A stretch of DNA of 64,000 bases from Cellulophaga baltica (GTDB lineage: Bacteria > Bacteroidota > Bacteroidia > Flavobacteriales > Flavobacteriaceae). Shown piece after piece: positions 16,224-25,701 of the stretch (the stretch's first letter is position 1; every line of letters begins with the position of its first letter). A program made the translations under genes and the position numbers. The notes beneath the pieces are model-generated. The model was not told where the DNA came from, did no database searches, and was given only the letters and a program-made list of their open reading frames with translations. The DNA is taken from the NCBI RefSeq assembly GCF_900102165.1, contig NZ_FNBD01000013.1:41789-105788 (forward strand), read 5' to 3'.

Positions 16224-19200
16224 ATGGAAATCAAAAAGGTTTTAGTAGCAAATAGGGGAGAAATAGCAATTCGTATTTTTAGAGCTTGTGTAGAGATAGG
16301 CATAAAAACAGTTGGGATTTACACCTATGAAGATCGGTACTCTTTACACAGATATAAGGCAGATGAATGCTATCAAATTGGAGAAGAGAACGAACCTTTA
16401 AAACCTTACTTAGATATAGAAGCCATAATAAAAGTGGCAAAAGATAATGATATTGATGCCATACACCCTGGGTATGGATTCTTATCTGAAAATGCAAAAT
16501 TTGCGCAAGCTTGTGAGGATAATGGAATTATTTTCATAGGTCCTAAAGTGTCTGTTTTAAAGGCGCTAGGAGATAAAATTACAGCGAAGGAAGTAGCTGT
16601 AGCTAATCATATTCCGGTCATACAAAGTAGTACTGAAGATTTAGTAGAAGTGTCTGTTGCTTTGTCTGAGGCAGAGCGTATTGGCTATCCAGTGATGCTT
16701 AAAGCTGCTTCTGGTGGTGGTGGCCGCGGAATGCGAGTTATCCGGACAGAAGAAGAACTAAGAAAAGGTTTCCCTGAGGCTCGAAGAGAATCTTTAAATG
16801 CTTTTGGTGATGATACCGTTTTCTTAGAGAAGTTTGTAGAAAATCCAAAGCATATAGAAATACAAATTGTTGCCGATTTACATGGGAATATAGTGCATTT
16901 ATATGAACGTGATTGCTCTGTACAACGTCGCTACCAAAAAGTAATTGAGTTTGCACCTTCTTTTGGGTTGCCTCAAGAAACGCTAAATAGCTTGTACACC
17001 CACGCTATTAATATTTGTAAGGCGGTAAACTATAATAACATTGGTACCGTTGAGTTTTTGGTAGACGATGATGGAAGCATTTATTTTATTGAAGTAAACC
17101 CAAGAGTTCAAGTAGAGCATACGGTAACAGAAATGATTACTAATATTGATTTGATTAAAACACAAATCTTTATTGCTGGCGGTTATAAATTATCAGATCA
17201 ACAAATAAAAATAGAAAGTCAGGAATCTGTAAAAGTAACGGGGTATGCGTTGCAATGTAGAATTACGACGGAAGATCCTGCGAACGATTTTAAACCAGAT
17301 TACGGGGTAGTAACTACCTACCGTAGTGCTTCTGGTTTGGGAATTCGGTTAGATGCAGGTAGTGTATATCAAGGGGTGGTTATTTCTCCATTTTTTGATT
17401 CTATGTTGGTTAAAGTATCGGCCATTAGTAGAACACTTGATGGTTCTTGTAGAAAAATGCGTAGAGCCTTGGCAGAATTCCGTATTCGTGGTGTGAAAAC
17501 CAATATGGCTTTCTTGGACAATATTTTAAAACATCAAACTTTTAGAGATGGTGATGTTACGGTAAATTTTATTAAAAATGAACCGAAGCTTTTTGAATTT
17601 GTGGAACCTCGTGATCGGGCTAATAAATTAGTGCACTTTTTGGGTGATGTTATCGTTAATGGAAATCCTGATGTAAAAAAGAAAGACCCTAAGCATGTAT
17701 TTTCAAAACCGATAGTTCCTGCCTTTCCTAAATTTGATCCGTATCCTAAAGGAACTAAAGATCTACTTACGGAGCTGGGACCCGAGAAATTCTCTGAGTG
17801 GTTAAAGAATGAAAAGAAAGTTCATTTCACCGATACCACCATGCGTGATGCCCACCAAAGTTTGTTGGCAACACGTATGCGTACCATAGACATGATGAAA
17901 GTTGCAGAAGGGTATGCTAAAAATAACCCTGAAATTTTCAGTATGGAAGTTTGGGGTGGAGCTACTTTTGATGTGTGCTTGCGCTTTTTGCAAGAAAACC
18001 CTTGGGAGCGTTTGGCTAGCTTGCGTAAGGCAATGCCAAATGTATTATTGCAAATGCTGATTAGAGGATCAAACGGAGTTGGGTATACCGCATATCCAGA
18101 CAATTTAATAGAAAAATTTGTTGAACAATCTTGGGAAACAGGCGTAGATGTTTTTAGAATATTTGATTCTCTAAACTGGATGAAATCTATTGCGCCTTGT
18201 ATAGAGCATGTAAGGACAAAAACGGGTGGTTTAGCAGAAGGGTCTATTTGTTATACGGGCGATATTTTAGATGTCTCTAAAACCAAATATGATCTGAAAT
18301 ATTATGTGCAGTTAGCTAAAGATATTGAAAATGCTGGTGCTCATATATTGGGAGTGAAAGATATGGCCGGTTTGTTAAAACCGTATGCCGCTTATGAATT
18401 AATTTCTGCATTAAAATCAGAAATTAATATACCAATTCATTTACATACACACGATACGTCTTCTACGCAAGCCGCTATGTATTTAAAAGCAATAGAAGCA
18501 GGTGTAGACGTGGTCGATGTAGCTCTAGGAGGTTTGTCTGGATTAACTTCACAGCCCAATTTTAATTCGGTAGTAGAGATGCTTCGTTTTACAGAAAGAG
18601 CGAATAACATGAATACGGCAAAATTAGCAGCGTATTCTAATTACTGGGAAACTGTTCGTAATTATTATTACACGTTTGAATCTGGATTAAAATCTGGAAC
18701 AGGAGAGGTGTATAACCATGAAATTCCTGGGGGGCAATACTCCAACTTAAAAGGGCAAGCGATTGCTTTAGGTTTGGAAGATAAATTCCCAGAGATTACT
18801 AAAATGTACGGAGAAGTTAATCAACTTTTTGGCGATGTTATTAAAGTGACGCCGAGCTCTAAAGTGGTGGGTGATATGGCGCAATATATGATTAGTAATA
18901 GTCTAACGGTTGATGATGTATTGACGAAAGGAGAGGATATTTCATTTCCAGAGTCTGTAAAAAGTTTCTTTAGAGGAGACTTAGGGCAACCTGTTGGAGG
19001 CTTCCCGAAGGCACTACAGAAAATTATCCTAAAAGATGAGATTCCATATACCGAAAGGCCTAATGCGCATTTAGAACCTATCGATTTTGACAAGGAATTC
19101 AAGTCCTTCAAACGAAAGTTCAATAAGGGCATGGGTAGAGCGCTTGAAATTACAGATTTCTTGTCCTATAAATTGTATCCAAAGGTATTTACAGATGCCT

Positions 19201-19676
19201 ATAATAACCATGTAAAATATGGTAATGTAATGAATATACCTACCAAAAATTTCTTCTACGGTATGGAAATAGGAGAAGAGATTATGGTGGAGTTAGATCG
19301 TGGTAAGAATGTCCTTATCTCATTAATGTTAAAAGGAGAGCCAGACGAATCTGGGAATGTAAGTATCTATTTTAAAGTAAATGGGCAGTTGCGTAATGTA
19401 GTCATTAAAGATACCGCCGTAAAAGTTACTAAAATAGAAAATACTAAGGCAGATGGGGCTAATGACAAGCAAATTGGTGCACCTTTGCAAGGTTTATTAT
19501 CTACTGTTTTGGTAAAGAAAGGACAAGAAATAAAGCGAAACCAACCTTTGTTTGTCATCGAAGCCATGAAAATGGAAACGACCGTTACTGCAACAGAGGA
19601 AGGCGTGGTAGAAAGCGTTCATTTATCAGGAGGTTCATTGGTTAATTCTGAAGATTTGGTGGTAACGTTAAAATAA
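16224..19676 (+). CDS. pyc: pyruvate carboxylase
   Basis: Carboxylates pyruvate to oxaloacetate, refilling the TCA cycle. A single 1150-residue chain holds all parts. First is the biotin carboxylase domain with ATP-grasp loop LKAASGGGGRGM. Next is the carboxyltransferase domain, starting FTDTTMRDAHQSLLATRMRT with LHTHDTSSTQ metal ligands. A tetramerisation region follows. The biotin carrier domain ends the chain, with EAMKMET and biotinylated Lys1116. Length and order match bacterial Pyc. It depends on BirA (3.7 kb). It is transcribed alone, with a perfect hairpin terminator after it, and is followed by ppc. Confidence 0.97.
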   Translation: MEIKKVLVANRGEIAIRIFRACVEIGIKTVGIYTYEDRYSLHRYKADECYQIGEENEPLKPYLDIEAIIKVAKDNDIDAIHPGYGFLSENAKFAQACEDNGIIFIGPKVSVLKALGDKITAKEVAVANHIPVIQSSTEDLVEVSVALSEAERIGYPVMLKAASGGGGRGMRVIRTEEELRKGFPEARRESLNAFGDDTVFLEKFVENPKHIEIQIVADLHGNIVHLYERDCSVQRRYQKVIEFAPSFGLPQETLNSLYTHAINICKAVNYNNIGTVEFLVDDDGSIYFIEVNPRVQVEHTVTEMITNIDLIKTQIFIAGGYKLSDQQIKIESQESVKVTGYALQCRITTEDPANDFKPDYGVVTTYRSASGLGIRLDAGSVYQGVVISPFFDSMLVKVSAISRTLDGSCRKMRRALAEFRIRGVKTNMAFLDNILKHQTFRDGDVTVNFIKNEPKLFEFVEPRDRANKLVHFLGDVIVNGNPDVKKKDPKHVFSKPIVPAFPKFDPYPKGTKDLLTELGPEKFSEWLKNEKKVHFTDTTMRDAHQSLLATRMRTIDMMKVAEGYAKNNPEIFSMEVWGGATFDVCLRFLQENPWERLASLRKAMPNVLLQMLIRGSNGVGYTAYPDNLIEKFVEQSWETGVDVFRIFDSLNWMKSIAPCIEHVRTKTGGLAEGSICYTGDILDVSKTKYDLKYYVQLAKDIENAGAHILGVKDMAGLLKPYAAYELISALKSEINIPIHLHTHDTSSTQAAMYLKAIEAGVDVVDVALGGLSGLTSQPNFNSVVEMLRFTERANNMNTAKLAAYSNYWETVRNYYYTFESGLKSGTGEVYNHEIPGGQYSNLKGQAIALGLEDKFPEITKMYGEVNQLFGDVIKVTPSSKVVGDMAQYMISNSLTVDDVLTKGEDISFPESVKSFFRGDLGQPVGGFPKALQKIILKDEIPYTERPNAHLEPIDFDKEFKSFKRKFNKGMGRALEITDFLSYKLYPKVFTDAYNNHVKYGNVMNIPTKNFFYGMEIGEEIMVELDRGKNVLISLMLKGEPDESGNVSIYFKVNGQLRNVVIKDTAVKVTKIENTKADGANDKQIGAPLQGLLSTVLVKKGQEIKRNQPLFVIEAMKMETTVTATEEGVVESVHLSGGSLVNSEDLVVTLK

Positions 19677-19695
19677 AAAATTAAGCAAAAAGTAT

Positions 19696-19731
19696 AATTC
19701 CCTTTAGCTACTTTAGCTAAAGGGAATTTTT
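19696..19731 (+). terminator. terminator of pyc
   Basis: Perfect 15-bp arms (19696-19710 and 19714-19728) with a 3-nt loop and a T5 run at 19727-19731. Confidence 0.85.
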
Positions 19732-19807
19732 GAGTCTGACGCTTAGGTATACCATCAGATTTCGACTATAGAATAAAAAGAATTTTACGTTTAGTTAGCT
19801 ATAAAAT

Positions 19808-22354
19808 ATGAAACAAGTACAGCGGTTAGAAGAATTTAAGAAGTCGGTAAACAATAAGTTTAATGTTTACAACAGTTTGTTTTTAAACTTACCATACCGA
19901 AATATAGAAAATGTGGGTATGGTTATTCCGTTGATGTTAGACCAATGTCAAAAGGGATTAAAATCGGGACAAAATCCTAAAGAAATTTTAGAAGCTTTCT
20001 TTGAGAATTTTATGGCCATAGATTCAGAGAAAGAGCGTATTGATTTTATGTTTCGCATTATTCAGTATGTAGAACGCCAAGTAGTTTTATATGATAGTGT
20101 AGAAGATGCTGCATTTCCAAAAATATATAAGCATAGCAATAATTTAGCGATTAAAGATTATTTTGAACTTGTAGACAAGAATAAAAGCTGGGATAAAATA
20201 TCAGACCATCTGTCTAATTTTAGTGCACGTTTAGTATTAACCGCACACCCAACACAGTTCTACACTCCTGCGGTTTTAGATATTATTGCAGAATTAAGAA
20301 CTCTTATTTTAGGAGATAAAATAGATGATATAGATGTTACCTTACAGCAGTTAGGGCTTACGTCTTTAATTAACTCTAAAAAGCCAACACCTTTAGATGA
20401 AGCCAAAAATATTATTTACATCTTACGTAATGTATATTATGATGCTGTAGGGGAGCTTTACGCTTATTTAAAAAGTAATATTAATAACGCTGAGTTTGAA
20501 AATTACAATATCATGAAACTAGGGTTCTGGCCTGGGGGCGATCGTGATGGTAATCCATTTGTTACAGCAGATATTACTAATGATGTGGCAGATGAATTGC
20601 GCATAACGTTGATGAAATGTTATTATAATGATCTGAAGAAACTACAGCAGAAACTTACGTTTAGCGGACTCCAGGAAGATATAAACAAGCTTAGAGCTAA
20701 TTTGTATACGGCGATGTTTAACCCAGAAAAGCAGGTTGGATATCAGGATATTATAGGGCCATTAACGCAGATAAGAGCGGTGTTAGTAGAAAGATATCAT
20801 TCTTTATATTTAGAAGAATTAGATTATTTCATTGATAAAGTAAAAATCTTTAAAACGCATTTTGCTACGCTTGATATTCGTCAAGATCATAGCATGCATG
20901 TTAAAGTAATTACAGAAATCTTAACTAGAAATGGTTTAATTAAAGAGCGTTTAGATGAGCTTTCAGAAAAAGAATTAATTGATATTCTATTGAATGAAAA
21001 GCTTAGTTTAAAGGTCTTCGATTACAATGAGGAAATTACTCAAGAAACAATTAAGAATATTTTACAACTAAAATCTATTCAAGAAAAGAATGGAGAAGAA
21101 GGGTGTAACCGATATATTATAAGTAATTCTGAAGATATATTTTCTGTGTTATTTGTATTTGCATTGTTTAGATGGTGTGGTTGGAATGCGAAAGAAATAT
21201 CTTTTGATATTGTTCCACTTTTTGAAACCATGAAAGGTATGGAAGATTCTGAAGCTATCATGCAACAATTGTTTGATATGCCGGAGTATATGGCACACGT
21301 AAGACAACGTTCAGAAAAACAAACGATGATGTTAGGTTTTTCTGATGGAACTAAAGATGGGGGCTATTTAAAAGCCAACTGGTCTATCTTAAAAACTAAA
21401 GAAAGTTTGTCTGGGGTTTGTGCTAAGAATAATATCAAAGCAATATTCTTTGATGGTCGTGGTGGCCCACCAGCGCGTGGAGGAGGAAAAACACATCGTT
21501 TTTACGCAGCGCAGACTAAAGACATTGCTAATAATGAAATACAATTAACGATACAAGGACAAACTATTACCAGTACCTATGGTACTAAAGAGCAGTTTGT
21601 TTATAATTGCGAGCAACTTTTAACAGCAGGTTTGTCTAATAGTTTTTATGGTGATGAAAATGTCATTACTGAAAATCAAAGAACGTTAATAGAGCAACTC
21701 TCTGAATTGAGTTTTGAGAAGTATGATGCGCTTAAACATCATGATAAATTTATGCCGTACTTAGAGAATATGAGTACGCTTAAATATTATACTAAAGCTA
21801 ATATTGGTAGTAGACCAGGGAAACGTGGTAATAAAGCAAAATTAGAGCTTTCGGATCTTAGAGCCATTTCTTTTGTAGGTTCATGGAGTCAGTTAAAGCA
21901 AAACGTTCCAGGATATTTTGGTTTAGGTACTGCTATTAAAACCATGAAAGACAAAGGCAAAATGGAGGAGGTGAAAAACTTGTATGAAAAAGTACCTGTT
22001 TTTAGAGCTTTAATGTCTAATAGTATGATGGCTTTATCTAAATGTTATTTTGAATTAACAGCCTACATGAGAGATGATGAAGAGTATGGCGATTTCTGGA
22101 TCATATTGAAAAATGAGTATGACTTATCCAAAGAAATGCTTTTAGAAATTTCGGGAATGGAAATTCTTATGGAGCAAGAAGCACTTTCAAGAGAGTCTAT
22201 TAAAATACGTGAGAATATCGTATTACCATTATTGGTTATTCAGCAGTATGCTTTACAGAAAATTGGAGAAGATTCTCCAATGAAAGAATTGTATGAAAAG
22301 ATAGTAACGCGTTCGCTTTATGGTAATATTAATGCGAGTCGTAATTCAGCATAA
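19808..22354 (+). CDS. ppc: phosphoenolpyruvate carboxylase
   Basis: Adds bicarbonate to PEP to give oxaloacetate. The protein has 848 residues, slightly shorter than the E. coli enzyme. Catalytic motifs are LTAHPTQFYTP (essential His), WPGGDRDGNPF, GFSDGTKDGGYLKANW and the mobile loop FDGRGGPPARGGGKTHRF. The C-terminus ends NINASRNSA rather than the usual NTG. Two oxaloacetate-forming enzymes side by side suggest fine control of anaplerosis. The gene lies between two intrinsic terminators and is monocistronic. Confidence 0.96.
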   Translation: MKQVQRLEEFKKSVNNKFNVYNSLFLNLPYRNIENVGMVIPLMLDQCQKGLKSGQNPKEILEAFFENFMAIDSEKERIDFMFRIIQYVERQVVLYDSVEDAAFPKIYKHSNNLAIKDYFELVDKNKSWDKISDHLSNFSARLVLTAHPTQFYTPAVLDIIAELRTLILGDKIDDIDVTLQQLGLTSLINSKKPTPLDEAKNIIYILRNVYYDAVGELYAYLKSNINNAEFENYNIMKLGFWPGGDRDGNPFVTADITNDVADELRITLMKCYYNDLKKLQQKLTFSGLQEDINKLRANLYTAMFNPEKQVGYQDIIGPLTQIRAVLVERYHSLYLEELDYFIDKVKIFKTHFATLDIRQDHSMHVKVITEILTRNGLIKERLDELSEKELIDILLNEKLSLKVFDYNEEITQETIKNILQLKSIQEKNGEEGCNRYIISNSEDIFSVLFVFALFRWCGWNAKEISFDIVPLFETMKGMEDSEAIMQQLFDMPEYMAHVRQRSEKQTMMLGFSDGTKDGGYLKANWSILKTKESLSGVCAKNNIKAIFFDGRGGPPARGGGKTHRFYAAQTKDIANNEIQLTIQGQTITSTYGTKEQFVYNCEQLLTAGLSNSFYGDENVITENQRTLIEQLSELSFEKYDALKHHDKFMPYLENMSTLKYYTKANIGSRPGKRGNKAKLELSDLRAISFVGSWSQLKQNVPGYFGLGTAIKTMKDKGKMEEVKNLYEKVPVFRALMSNSMMALSKCYFELTAYMRDDEEYGDFWIILKNEYDLSKEMLLEISGMEILMEQEALSRESIKIRENIVLPLLVIQQYALQKIGEDSPMKELYEKIVTRSLYGNINASRNSA

Positions 22355-22378
22355 AAATCACAAATTATTGTTTCATAT

Positions 22379-22415
22379 AAAAACCTGTATTCTTTAAAGG
22401 GATACAGGTTTTTTT
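22379..22415 (+). terminator. terminator of ppc
   Basis: Arms AAAACCTGTAT (22380-22390) and ATACAGGTTTT (22402-22412), an 11-nt loop and a T7 run ending at 22415. Confidence 0.85.
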
Positions 22416-22467
22416 GTCAAAAATTATATAATTTAGGCAATAGTCAATAACTTAATTGGGTTAAAGA

Positions 22468-23193
22468 ATGTTATATTTTTTAGGTATCGCCTTGCAGATC
22501 TTCTGTGTTTACCATTGTTATACAAACCGCAATTCATATTACTGGATTATGGCAATAATTTTTCTTCCAATCTTTGGGGCTTTGTCGTATCTAATTTTGA
22601 ATGTGTTTACAAAGAGAGATTTAGATGTAGTTCAGGAAGGATTAACTTCGGTTATTAATCCAACGAAGAGGATTACGGATTTAGAAAAGAAGTTTAAATT
22701 TTCAAATACATTTAAAAATCAAGTAGCCCTTGCTGATGCGTATTTAGATCATGGAATGTATGAGAAAGCAGCAGAGAATTATGAGGGATCCTTAAAGGAT
22801 GTTTTTGTCAACGATTATTATGTAATTTTAAAATTAATAAAAACAAATTACTTATTAGGGGATTATGAGCAAGCTAAATCCTATGCCCAAAGAATTAAGG
22901 AGGATAGTAAATTTAGAAAGTCAGAAGGTTTATATTATTATAGTCTATCCATCGAAAAACTAGGGAACATCAAGGAAGCCGAAATGTTGTTTGCTCAGTT
23001 CGATGCACCTTATTCTAATTATTTTGAACGCTTAGAATTGTCTAGGTTTTATATGCGAAATATGAAAAAATCAGAAGCTAAATTGCTGTTAAGCGAGATT
23101 TTGATGGAATCAGAAGGTATGTCAAGGCCAAATTATAAACAGCACAAGTCTGTGTTTAAAACAGCGAAAGAACTATTAAATAGTATTACATGA
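22468..23193 (+). CDS. membrane TPR-repeat protein
   Basis: A 241-residue protein with two N-terminal membrane helices (about 2-17 and 24-45, IMAIIFLPIFGALSYLILN), resembling the phospholipase-D-nuclease N-terminal membrane motif, then TPR-like helical pairs (VALADAYLDHGMYEKAAENYEGSL and GDYEQAKSYAQRIKED). TPRs mediate protein contacts, and the partner is unknown. Its stop overlaps the next start by 4 bp (ATGA), so the two genes are coupled. Confidence 0.8.
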   Translation: MLYFLGIALQIFCVYHCYTNRNSYYWIMAIIFLPIFGALSYLILNVFTKRDLDVVQEGLTSVINPTKRITDLEKKFKFSNTFKNQVALADAYLDHGMYEKAAENYEGSLKDVFVNDYYVILKLIKTNYLLGDYEQAKSYAQRIKEDSKFRKSEGLYYYSLSIEKLGNIKEAEMLFAQFDAPYSNYFERLELSRFYMRNMKKSEAKLLLSEILMESEGMSRPNYKQHKSVFKTAKELLNSIT

Positions 23194-23858
23194 TATTCCT
23201 TCATACGCATCCCTACACACCTTTTCTATTTCCAGAAGCCACAAAATTAATTGTAGGCACTTTACCGCCGCCAAGATTTACCACGGGAGATTTAAAAGAA
23301 GGAGATGTAAATTTTTGTTACGGAAGTAGAGACGGACAATTATGGCCTATTATAAATCGTATTTTTGATTTGGATTTGTTATTTGAAACCTCTGATGCTG
23401 CAGTAATACAACGAAAGGAGTTTTTAAAACGTGAAAAAATTGGTATTTGTGATATTGTTGCAAGTGCAGAACGTGTTAAGGTTGATGCTTCTGATTTAGG
23501 AATGCAAAACATACAATTGCGAAATGTTATTGGGTATCTAAAACAATACCCTACTATAAATACTTTATTATTTACAGGAGGTAATAGTAAAAATGGACCA
23601 GAATATTTTTTTAGAAAGCATTTAAAAGAGCAAAACATTCAGTTTGAAGTTTTATCTGATATTGTACCTCGCATCCATCAATTTCAATTAGGGGATAGGT
23701 ATATAAAAACAGTATCCTTGACAGCGCCTTCTGGAGCGGCCAATAGAGCTCTGGGTGGTTTGGATGCTTATAAAATGATGAAAAGTAAAAACCCGGAATT
23801 CAATACTATTGATTTCCGGGTTTTACAGTATAGACAATTTTTAAAAAACGATATTTAA
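23190..23858 (+). CDS. uracil-DNA glycosylase family protein
   Basis: A 222-residue protein of the UDG superfamily type seen in Bacteroidetes: N-terminal LIVGTLPPPRF (catalytic-loop region), GICDIVASAERVKVDAS in the middle, and VSLTAPSGAANRALGG near the end, corresponding to the DNA-binding loop. It could excise uracil or xanthine-type bases, but family-level assignment is all that is justified. It is co-translated with the TPR gene. Its last 70 bp contain a long hairpin (23788-23824). Its stop overlaps the stop of the convergent repeat lipoprotein gene in TTAA. Confidence 0.75.
   Translation: MIFLHTHPYTPFLFPEATKLIVGTLPPPRFTTGDLKEGDVNFCYGSRDGQLWPIINRIFDLDLLFETSDAAVIQRKEFLKREKIGICDIVASAERVKVDASDLGMQNIQLRNVIGYLKQYPTINTLLFTGGNSKNGPEYFFRKHLKEQNIQFEVLSDIVPRIHQFQLGDRYIKTVSLTAPSGAANRALGGLDAYKMMKSKNPEFNTIDFRVLQYRQFLKNDI
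23787..23824 (-). terminator. terminator of the repeat lipoprotein, embedded in the UDG-family gene
   Basis: Arms AAAACCCGGAA (23788-23798) and TTCCGGGTTTT (23814-23824), with inner arms TCAATA and TATTGA around a single C and one T-T mismatch. On the minus strand it begins 31 nt after the lipoprotein stop and ends in T5. On the plus strand it precedes the UDG stop by about 34 nt. Confidence 0.7.
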
Positions 23859-25276
23859 GGCATTGTTCTGTTTACGGTAATAGCATTTGACAAATCAAAA
23901 CAACCTGCTAGGTCATTTGCATTCATCCCTACTTCGGCACCTGTTAATCCATCTTCATAACGTAAATACCAGATTAAACATACGCCAACTCCTGCGCCAT
24001 CAAAATCTACACCTTCCACAGCTTCTAAAGTAGGAGGCATTCCTAAGATATTTCCATCTGCATCTGTAATCACATAAGTACTTAATGATCCGCTAACATT
24101 CGTATTATCTAGAGTAATCCCAGATACAAAATCTGATGTCCCGTCAATAGTAAAGTTATAAGGACCGCCAGAAAGTACTCCTGCTTCAGTTTTGCTCCTT
24201 GTTACAGTTAACGCGTTAGAAAGGTCATAATCTCCTGCTAAATCATTTGCATTCATCCCTACTTCAGCTCCGGTAATAGTACCATTGTAACGTAAGTACC
24301 ATATTAAGCAAACGCCAGCACCAGCTCCGTCAAAATCTACGCCTTCAACAGCATCTAATGTTGGTGGTAATCCCAAGATATTTCCTTGATCATCCGTAAT
24401 TACCCAAGTACTATTGTCACCAGAAGTATTTGCACTATCTAAAGAAATTCCTGAAACCATATCAGCAGTTCCATCAATACAAAAATCATAAGGACCTCCT
24501 GCAATTGTCCCTGCATTAGCTCCTTGTAATCTAGTTACTGTAACTGAATTTGAAAGACTAAAACAGCCATCTAGATCATTTGCGTTCATGCCTACTTCTG
24601 CACCTACTAAACCATCTTCGTAACGTAAATACCAAATTAAGCATACACCAGCGCCAGCGCCATCAAAATCAACACCTTCTACAGCTTCTAAGGTAGGAGG
24701 CATTCCTAAGATATTTCCATCTGCATCTGTAATTACATAGGTGCTATTACTACCACTAGCATCACTGCTATCTAAACTTAATCCGGTAACCATATCCGGT
24801 GTACCGTCTACAGTAAATTCATAAGGTCCACCAGTTAATACTCCTGCATTTGTTTTATTTCTAGTCACTTGTATAGAATTAGAAAGGTCAAATGTTCCAT
24901 CTAAATTAGCCGTGTTCATTCCTACTTCTGCGCCTACTAAACCATCTTCGAAACGTAGGTACCAGATAAAACATACTCCAGCTCCAGCATCGTCAAAATT
25001 CACACCTTCTACATCAGTCAATGTAGGTGGCAATCCTAAGATGTTTCCTTGGTCATCTGTAATAACCCATGTGCTATTTGCACCTATAGCATTGGAATCG
25101 TCTATAGTAATACCGCTTACCATATCTGCAACACCATCTACGCAAAAGGTAAAAGGGCCACCAGCAATAGTTCCAGCTGCTGGGATTATTTGTACTTCTT
25201 GATTGTCATCATCGTCATCGCAACTAGTAAATGCTAAGGCGAGAATCATACTTGTAATTAAATAGATTTTTTTCAT
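23855..25276 (-). CDS. lipoprotein of four 110-residue repeats
   Basis: A 473-residue secreted lipoprotein. The signal peptide MKKIYLITSMILALAFTSC has lipidated Cys19 followed by five Asp. Four tandem repeats of 110 residues begin near 34, 144, 254 and 364. Each has GGP-x-F, VDG-x-x-DMVSG, VITD-x-x-GNILG-x-PPTL, GVCLIWYLRYEDG and GAEVGMN-x-x-L. Repeats 1 and 3 share FC(V/I)DG and DDQGNILGL. Repeats 2 and 4 share FT(V/I)DG, DADGNILGM and DGCF/AGCF, giving an ABAB pattern. Similar repeats occur in marine flavobacterial surface proteins; function is unknown. A longer frame to a TTG at 25303 exists, but the ATG at 25276 gives the signal peptide. Confidence 0.8.
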   Translation of the reverse strand: MKKIYLITSMILALAFTSCDDDDDNQEVQIIPAAGTIAGGPFTFCVDGVADMVSGITIDDSNAIGANSTWVITDDQGNILGLPPTLTDVEGVNFDDAGAGVCFIWYLRFEDGLVGAEVGMNTANLDGTFDLSNSIQVTRNKTNAGVLTGGPYEFTVDGTPDMVTGLSLDSSDASGSNSTYVITDADGNILGMPPTLEAVEGVDFDGAGAGVCLIWYLRYEDGLVGAEVGMNANDLDGCFSLSNSVTVTRLQGANAGTIAGGPYDFCIDGTADMVSGISLDSANTSGDNSTWVITDDQGNILGLPPTLDAVEGVDFDGAGAGVCLIWYLRYNGTITGAEVGMNANDLAGDYDLSNALTVTRSKTEAGVLSGGPYNFTIDGTSDFVSGITLDNTNVSGSLSTYVITDADGNILGMPPTLEAVEGVDFDGAGVGVCLIWYLRYEDGLTGAEVGMNANDLAGCFDLSNAITVNRTMP

Positions 25277-25396
25277 TTTTCTGAACTTTTTAGGTTTATA
25301 CAAATGAAGTGAACCTATTCGGTAATAAAATCACACCGAGTTAAACTTACTGTGATACTTTCGGGATATTTGTAATAGCCTTTGTAAGGCTCGCAT

Positions 25397-25435
25397 AAAA
25401 AAAGCCCCAAATTCAATTTTGAATTTGGGGCTTTT
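25397..25435. terminator. bidirectional hairpin terminator
   Basis: Perfect 17-bp arms (25400-25416 and 25419-25435) around a 2-nt loop. An A7 run on the left becomes T7 on the minus strand, so it mainly serves the 46-codon minus-strand gene that ends 21 bp away. Confidence 0.8.
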
Positions 25436-25455
25436 GAAAACAAACTAAACAACTA

Positions 25456-25596
25456 TTATTTTTTGTTTTGCTGATCTTTTATAGTGTCCTTTTCAATATC
25501 AAACGTGTTAGTAGTTTGATTTGTGTTCCCAGTAGGGTTTGTCGGATTGGTTTGTTCTACTTTTCTTTTAAGTCTCTTATCATCTATAATTCCCAT
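25456..25596 (-). CDS. small polar protein, 46 residues
   Basis: Starts MGIIDDKRLKRKVEQ, then a Thr/Asn/Pro/Gln-rich middle (TNPTNPTGNTNQTTNT) and a charged end DIEKDTIKDQQNKK. I do not recognise it. Support is an ATG after an A-rich leader, an open frame free of rare features, and a strong terminator 21 bp after the stop. The rest of 25277-25701 shows no other gene. A non-coding RNA ending at the same terminator is the alternative. Confidence 0.5.
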   Translation of the reverse strand: MGIIDDKRLKRKVEQTNPTNPTGNTNQTTNTFDIEKDTIKDQQNKK

Positions 25597-25701
25597 AGTT
25601 TTTTCTTTTTTATGTTCCACTACAAGTTATAAAAAGGGATAGTAACTCTCCGTTAAGACTATTGTAAAGCTTTGTTAGTGCCTTGTTAAACTAGTGTATA
25701 A

